A DNA stretch of 36,666 bases from an uncultured Spirochaetales bacterium (GTDB taxonomy: Bacteria; Spirochaetota; Spirochaetia; DTKZ01), in contig CALKLC010000042.1 of NCBI GenBank assembly GCA_937991975.1, positions 1 to 36,666 on the forward strand, written 5' to 3'. Of the stretch, positions 33,314-36,666 are shown in pieces. The position numbers and the translations under genes were made by a program. Below the pieces are notes generated by a model that ran no database searches, had not been told where the DNA came from, and saw nothing but the letters and a program-made list of their open reading frames with translations. Within the stretch, counting starts at the first letter, position 1. Each line of letters begins with the position of its first letter.

Positions 33314-34723
33314 CTACTCGATATTCTTCTGGTAATACTCCACCGCAGCCTCCACTGCCTTCAGGTTTATATCCACCAGAGCCTTTTTCTTGAGGGAGAG
33401 GGGAATCACTTTCTTGATCGTTTCGATCTGCACCGCTCCGGAAATGCAGGCGTAGAGTGTCAAAGCAACCACCGAGGCGGCGGCAATCAAGCCCACATCC
33501 TTGGCGATCTCTGTTACAGGGGCATAGATGGTCTGTACATCTTCCCGCCGGAGCTTCCGGGGCACCAACGAGGAGTTTACGATCACCAAACCGCCGGGAA
33601 CTACAGTGTTCTCGAACGTATCGAGGGAAGGAGCATTCATGGCAATCAGTACGTTAGGACTGCTCACGAGTGGTGTACCGATCTGGTTATTGGAGATAAT
33701 GACGCTGGCGTTGGCTGTTCCACCCCGCATTTCCGGGCCGTAGGAGGGGAGCCAGGTGGCGTTGAACCCTTCTTTAATGGCACAGTTGGCCAGGAACACA
33801 CCTGCGGACATGACCCCCTGGCCTCCAAAGCCTGCAATTTTGATGTACTGGTCTTCCACTTCCCGGGGAGATACAGGGATTTCAATCTCCTTCGTAGCGG
33901 AAAAGAGGGCTACCAATTCTTCATCGGAAAGGAGTTTGGGAGGTTCGTATTTCACCGAAGGTTCTTCGATGTTTCGGAAGACCTTCACGGGAAACAGGGG
34001 TTCCATCGTTTCGATCAACCATTTCCGGGCTTCGATAGGCGTCATCTTCCAGTTGATGGGACAGGGGGAAAGGATCTCGACGAAGGAAAACCCCTTTTTG
34101 TGCACCTGATTGAGAAGAGCCTGTTTGACTGCCCGTTTCGCCCGCATGATCCTGGCTGCATCCCCCAACGATACCCGTTCGATGTAGACAGGAGCCTGGA
34201 GTTCATTGATCAGTTCGCACATATGGATGGGGTACCCTTCCCTGCCCGGAGTCCGGCCAAAGGGTGTGGTGGTGGTCTTCTGTCCAACCAGAGTGGTCGG
34301 GGCCATTTGACCCCCCGTCATTCCGTAGATGGCGTTATTGATAAAGAACACGGCCATGTGTTCCCCCCGGTTCGCGGCATGCATGATGGCACCCATTCCG
34401 ATCCCCGCTAGATCCCCGTCCCCCTGGTAGGAAATCACGACGGCGTTGTCCCGGGCCCGAGCCAGTCCCGTAGCCACTGCCGGAGCGCGGCCGTGGGAGC
34501 ATTGCACATTTCCCGTATCGAAGTAATAGTATGCGAACACACTGCACCCGACGGGCGAGCAGAAGATCACCCGATCCTGGATCCCCAGTTCGTCGATCAC
34601 TTCCGCGATCAGTTTATGAGCATTCCCATGGCCGCACCCTGGACAATAGGTGGTGTTTTTTTCTCCAGCCCCCCTGCGTTCGAAGGTATCATAGAAAGTC
34701 TTAGGTTTTGCGTGTTTCACCAT
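33314..34723 (-). CDS. 2-oxoacid:ferredoxin oxidoreductase, fused beta-gamma subunit
   Basis: 469 residues joining two subunits that are separate genes in many organisms. Residues 1 to about 235 are the thiamine-diphosphate beta subunit: TTYCPGCGHGNAHKLI, FCSPVGCSVFAYYYFDTGNVQCSHGRAPAVATGLARA and the TPP motif GDGDLAGIGMGAIMHAANR with NNAIYGMTGGQMAPTT. Residues from about 285 are the gamma subunit: IKIAGFGGQGVMSAGVFLANCAIKEGF, LPSYGPEMRGGTANASVIISN. The middle 50 residues are a linker. The complex oxidises 2-keto acids to acyl-CoA, passing electrons to ferredoxin. It starts four bases after the alpha subunit stop. Confidence 0.93.
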   Translation of the reverse strand: MVKHAKPKTFYDTFERRGAGEKNTTYCPGCGHGNAHKLIAEVIDELGIQDRVIFCSPVGCSVFAYYYFDTGNVQCSHGRAPAVATGLARARDNAVVISYQGDGDLAGIGMGAIMHAANRGEHMAVFFINNAIYGMTGGQMAPTTLVGQKTTTTPFGRTPGREGYPIHMCELINELQAPVYIERVSLGDAARIMRAKRAVKQALLNQVHKKGFSFVEILSPCPINWKMTPIEARKWLIETMEPLFPVKVFRNIEEPSVKYEPPKLLSDEELVALFSATKEIEIPVSPREVEDQYIKIAGFGGQGVMSAGVFLANCAIKEGFNATWLPSYGPEMRGGTANASVIISNNQIGTPLVSSPNVLIAMNAPSLDTFENTVVPGGLVIVNSSLVPRKLRREDVQTIYAPVTEIAKDVGLIAAASVVALTLYACISGAVQIETIKKVIPLSLKKKALVDINLKAVEAAVEYYQKNIE

Positions 34724-34727
34724 AGGT

Positions 34728-35789
34728 TTATCCCCTTACCGTAGCGGTTTGTTTCATGTCTTGTCTGGCTAATTCGAGCACTTCCTCGATCGAAGGGACC
34801 TTTCCCCCCATCCAGTTGTATTTCAGGACGGGTCTTTTGGCGGCCAGTTCCACATCCGCTGCCATTTGCCCGTTACTCAGCTCCACCACGGCCATCTGGT
34901 CTACCTGGCGGGATAACTCCGCAATCCGCGCGCCGGGGAAGGGGTAGAGGGTCCTGGGACGGAGAAGCCCTGCCTTCAGATTGAGCCTTCGAAGTTCCCG
35001 CACCACGGAAAGGCTGATCCGGGCACTGATTCCATACGCCACGAAAAGGAACTCCGCATCGCTAGTGTCGTACTCTTCCCACTCCACCAGCTCCCGTTCT
35101 AAACGGGCGTACTTCTCCTGGAGTTTTTTATTGTGGTGGTAGAGAAGTTCCGTGTTCATCAGGATAGAGGTGATAAGGTTGTGCCGGCTCTCCCGATCTC
35201 CATAGAGGGCCCAGTCTTTTCGAGGGGAATGGAGGACTTTTGTGGGTACTTCCACTGCTTCCATGATCTGGCCGATGTAGGCATCCGCAAGGATGAATAC
35301 TGTCATCCGGTACCGGTCTGCCAGCTCGAAGGCTCTGTAAGCGAAATCGCACATCTCCTGCGCAGAGACGGGGGCAAGAACGATGTTCCGGTAGTTCCCA
35401 TGGCCTCCGCCCTTTACCACCATGTTGTAATCTGCCTGTTCGGGCCAGATATTTCCTAATCCGGGGCCGGCTCGCTGCACATCCACCACCACAGCCGGGA
35501 GCTCCGCTCCTGCCAGGTAGGAAAGCCCTTCGGACATAAGAGCGATGCCCGGGCCAGAAGAGGCGGTCATCACCCTTCCACCCGCGGAAGCTGCCCCATA
35601 GAGCATGTTGACGGCGTTTACCTCGTCCTCTGCCTGGAGGAAACACCTCCCTGTGGATACGAAGTATTCAGCTGCAGCGTGGGCGATTTCACTGGCCGGG
35701 GTAATGGGATACCCAAAGAAGTGGGTGGCTCCGCCCAGGAGGGCTCCGTACACTACCGCTTCGTTTCCTTTGATCAACTGCTTAGCCAT
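34728..35789 (-). CDS. vorB: 2-oxoacid:ferredoxin oxidoreductase alpha subunit (VorB/KorA-like)
   Basis: 353 residues, a PFOR-type pyrimidine-binding and core domain protein. KGNEAVVYGALLGGATHFFGYPITPASEIAHAAAEYF, FLQAEDEVNAVNMLYGAASAGGRVMTASSGPGIALMSEGLSYLAGAELPAVVVDVQRAGPGLGN are alpha-subunit hallmarks. The GNEA opening and length of about 350 fit proteins annotated as the VorB subunit of 3-methyl-2-oxobutanoate (2-ketoisovalerate) oxidoreductase; a 2-oxoglutarate or other KorA role is possible. It overlaps the ferredoxin gene by eight bases. The Liv importer and ptb-buk nearby strengthen the branched-chain reading. Confidence 0.85.
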   Translation of the reverse strand: MAKQLIKGNEAVVYGALLGGATHFFGYPITPASEIAHAAAEYFVSTGRCFLQAEDEVNAVNMLYGAASAGGRVMTASSGPGIALMSEGLSYLAGAELPAVVVDVQRAGPGLGNIWPEQADYNMVVKGGGHGNYRNIVLAPVSAQEMCDFAYRAFELADRYRMTVFILADAYIGQIMEAVEVPTKVLHSPRKDWALYGDRESRHNLITSILMNTELLYHHNKKLQEKYARLERELVEWEEYDTSDAEFLFVAYGISARISLSVVRELRRLNLKAGLLRPRTLYPFPGARIAELSRQVDQMAVVELSNGQMAADVELAAKRPVLKYNWMGGKVPSIEEVLELARQDMKQTATVRG

Positions 35790-36018
35790 GGACAGCCTCC
35801 CGTTTTTCCGCTTTTATCACCGTGATGGCACCTGGTTCCGGACAGATATAGTAGCAGAACCCGCAGGCGGTACAACCGTTCTGCACGAACCGAACGTACT
35901 GGTACCCCATTTTGTTGATCTCCGATCCTTGTACGATGCAGTGCTTCGGACAGGTCTCTACGCAGAGACGGCACCCTTTGCACTGCTCGATTTCTATTTC
36001 GATATAGTTTTCCTGCAT
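35782..36018 (-). CDS. 2x[4Fe-4S] ferredoxin subunit of the oxidoreductase
   Basis: 78 residues from the ATG at 36018; the track's longer start at 36144 lies inside the preceding gene. Two cluster motifs, CKGCRLCVETCP and CTACGFCYYICPEPG, hold eight cysteines in the CxxCxxC-xxx-CP pattern. This is the delta-type electron acceptor that takes electrons from the TPP enzyme. The start overlaps the stop of the upstream gene by one base (TAATG), so translation is coupled. Confidence 0.92.
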   Translation of the reverse strand: MQENYIEIEIEQCKGCRLCVETCPKHCIVQGSEINKMGYQYVRFVQNGCTACGFCYYICPEPGAITVIKAEKREAVHG

Positions 36019-36554
36019 TAGATACCTCCAAAGTAATCGTCTATACCCGTACCAAAGTAATTGATTCCGCTGATCTTCTCCGTCACTTCGTGGGGAAGTT
36101 CCTGCACTTCCAACCGATGTCCTGGACAGCCCAGCCGGGCACATACGAGGATACGATTCTTATTGCCCGGAAGAAGAAGGAGGATGTGTTCCTTCGTCTT
36201 GCAATCGGGGATAGAGCATAAATCTTCCACAATAAGGCTGGTGCCGCAGGTGGGACAGAAGGACCTGACAATGACGGGAGCAGGTCCCAGGGAAGGAATG
36301 AAATCGAACAGTTTCTTGTGACTCCCCCAGTAGGAATCGATGAAAAAATGCCCCTTCTCGTTCCCAATTTCCACACCGATCTTGATGGAAGGTTCCCCAT
36401 GGATGCGGACGTTCTCGCTCATGAGAGAGTGGCCATTGGGACACGTGACTTCCTCTACAACAAGGAAATCTTTTCCATGGTGTACGACGTACTTGATCCC
36501 TTCAGGAAGAGCGCTTAAGAACTCCAGCGGGATCTCATTGTGTATCAGTTCCAT
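36018..36554 (-). CDS. Cysteine-rich unknown protein heading the oxidoreductase operon
   Basis: 178 residues from the ATG at 36554, with gagg six bases away; the track's TTG at 36560 is less likely. I do not recognise it. It has no signal peptide. Cysteines are clustered: TCPNGHSL, FCPTCGTSLI, LCSIPDCKTK and ARLGCPGHRL. These pairs look like zinc-ribbon or rubredoxin-type metal sites. The C-terminus (GINYFGTGIDDYFGGI) is rich in aromatic residues. Being first in the operon and coupled to the ferredoxin gene, it may assemble, regulate or feed electrons to the complex; this is inference. Confidence 0.7.
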   Translation of the reverse strand: MELIHNEIPLEFLSALPEGIKYVVHHGKDFLVVEEVTCPNGHSLMSENVRIHGEPSIKIGVEIGNEKGHFFIDSYWGSHKKLFDFIPSLGPAPVIVRSFCPTCGTSLIVEDLCSIPDCKTKEHILLLLPGNKNRILVCARLGCPGHRLEVQELPHEVTEKISGINYFGTGIDDYFGGI

Positions 36555-36592
36555 ATACAACCTCGTTTATGTTGTGAATTATGCATAGCCAG

Positions 36593-36609
36593 ATTGCTTG
36601 AATTGCAAT
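36593..36609. promoter_or_regulatory. Possible operator in the oxidoreductase leader
   Basis: Inverted repeat attgc-N7-gcaat at 36593-36609, just downstream of the promoter -10 box at 36619-36624 on the minus strand. A repressor there could block transcription. Half-sites are short and AT-rich, so chance is possible. Confidence 0.25.
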
Positions 36610-36618
36610 ATTAGGGTA

Positions 36619-36647
36619 ATTGTACCTGAGAAATTCTCTGCCGTCAA
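36619..36647 (-). promoter_or_regulatory. Strong promoter of the oxidoreductase operon
   Basis: On the minus strand TTGACG (36647-36642), a 17-base spacer and TACAAT (36624-36619), each 5/6 to consensus. It yields a leader of about 55-60 bases ahead of the ATG at 36554. The leader carries a small inverted repeat. Confidence 0.7.
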
Positions 36648-36666
36648 CGGATTTTTCGCACAATTG

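Noticed and set aside
3627-34411. Long opposite-strand ORFs such as 3627-4724 (+), 25778-26941 (-) and 33275-34411 (+)
   Set aside because: They lie antisense to glmS, EF-G and the beta-gamma oxidoreductase, have no family resemblance, and arise from the codon structure of the real genes.
24867-36609. ATTGCAAT palindromes at 24867 and 36602 as a shared operator, with a near match at 31013
   Set aside because: An 8-mer is expected about once in a window of this size by chance, and only two exact copies were noticed. The similarity is not enough to claim a common site.
1-36666. tRNA, rRNA, CRISPR, phage or integrase genes
   Set aside because: Intergenic gaps are all under 300 bases. I saw no cloverleaf-like sequences, no regular spaced repeats and no integrase or transposase ORFs.

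Overview
The window reads as a densely packed stretch of a bacterial chromosome, about 50% GC. The best guess is an anaerobic, fermentative spirochaete. The supporting signs are a mitochondrial-like EF-G of the type found in spirochaetes, planctomycetes and some deltaproteobacteria, a class III cyclase beside long coiled-coil proteins, several lipoproteins, and a ferredoxin/acyl-phosphate route for energy. This is inferred from gene content, since no rRNA or other taxonomic marker is present. No tRNA, rRNA, CRISPR array, prophage or intact insertion sequence is visible, and no gap between genes exceeds 300 bases.

Layout: (1) 1-6547: a partial M20 amidohydrolase (minus) diverges from a small TPR lipoprotein (plus). 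A minus-strand run follows: AEC-type permease, a cAMP-receptor-like protein, glmS, a secreted unknown and a secreted vWA protein. (2) 6608-9890: a plus-strand operon of a TPR protein, glycerate 2-kinase and a pair of short chromate-transporter proteins. (3) 10109-15008: a BMP-type ABC importer (lipoprotein, double ATPase, two permeases). (4) 15118-20634: a complete branched-chain amino-acid ABC importer (livJ-H-M-G-F) and a CBS-ACT protein. (5) 20732-24857: class III nucleotide cyclase, membrane coiled-coil protein and secreted coiled-coil protein. (6) 24917-30818: mitochondrial-like EF-G, P-loop protein, GTP cyclohydrolase II and a GH31 glucosidase. (7) 31113-33152: phosphate butyryltransferase and butyrate kinase. 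(8) 33314-36554 (minus): a 2-oxoacid:ferredoxin oxidoreductase operon (cysteine-rich unknown, 2x[4Fe-4S] ferredoxin, alpha, fused beta-gamma).

The clearest joint theme is amino-acid fermentation. Branched-chain amino acids could enter by Liv and be transaminated by an enzyme not in the window. The VorB/Kor-like complex would oxidise the keto acids to acyl-CoA, and Ptb/Buk would turn acyl-CoA into acyl-phosphate and then a branched short-chain acid plus ATP. A second theme is cyclic-nucleotide signalling: a cyclase with one substituted substrate-recognition residue and a separate Crp-like sensor lie in the same window.

The least explained signals are: a 19-nt intergenic repeat present three times; extended -10 promoters lying so close to start codons that leaderless mRNAs are predicted; a membrane insertion in LivH; a cysteine-rich unknown heading the oxidoreductase operon; and the cyclase/coiled-coil module. 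Several ORF-track starts are corrected here, because upstream in-frame codons run into promoters or the preceding gene.
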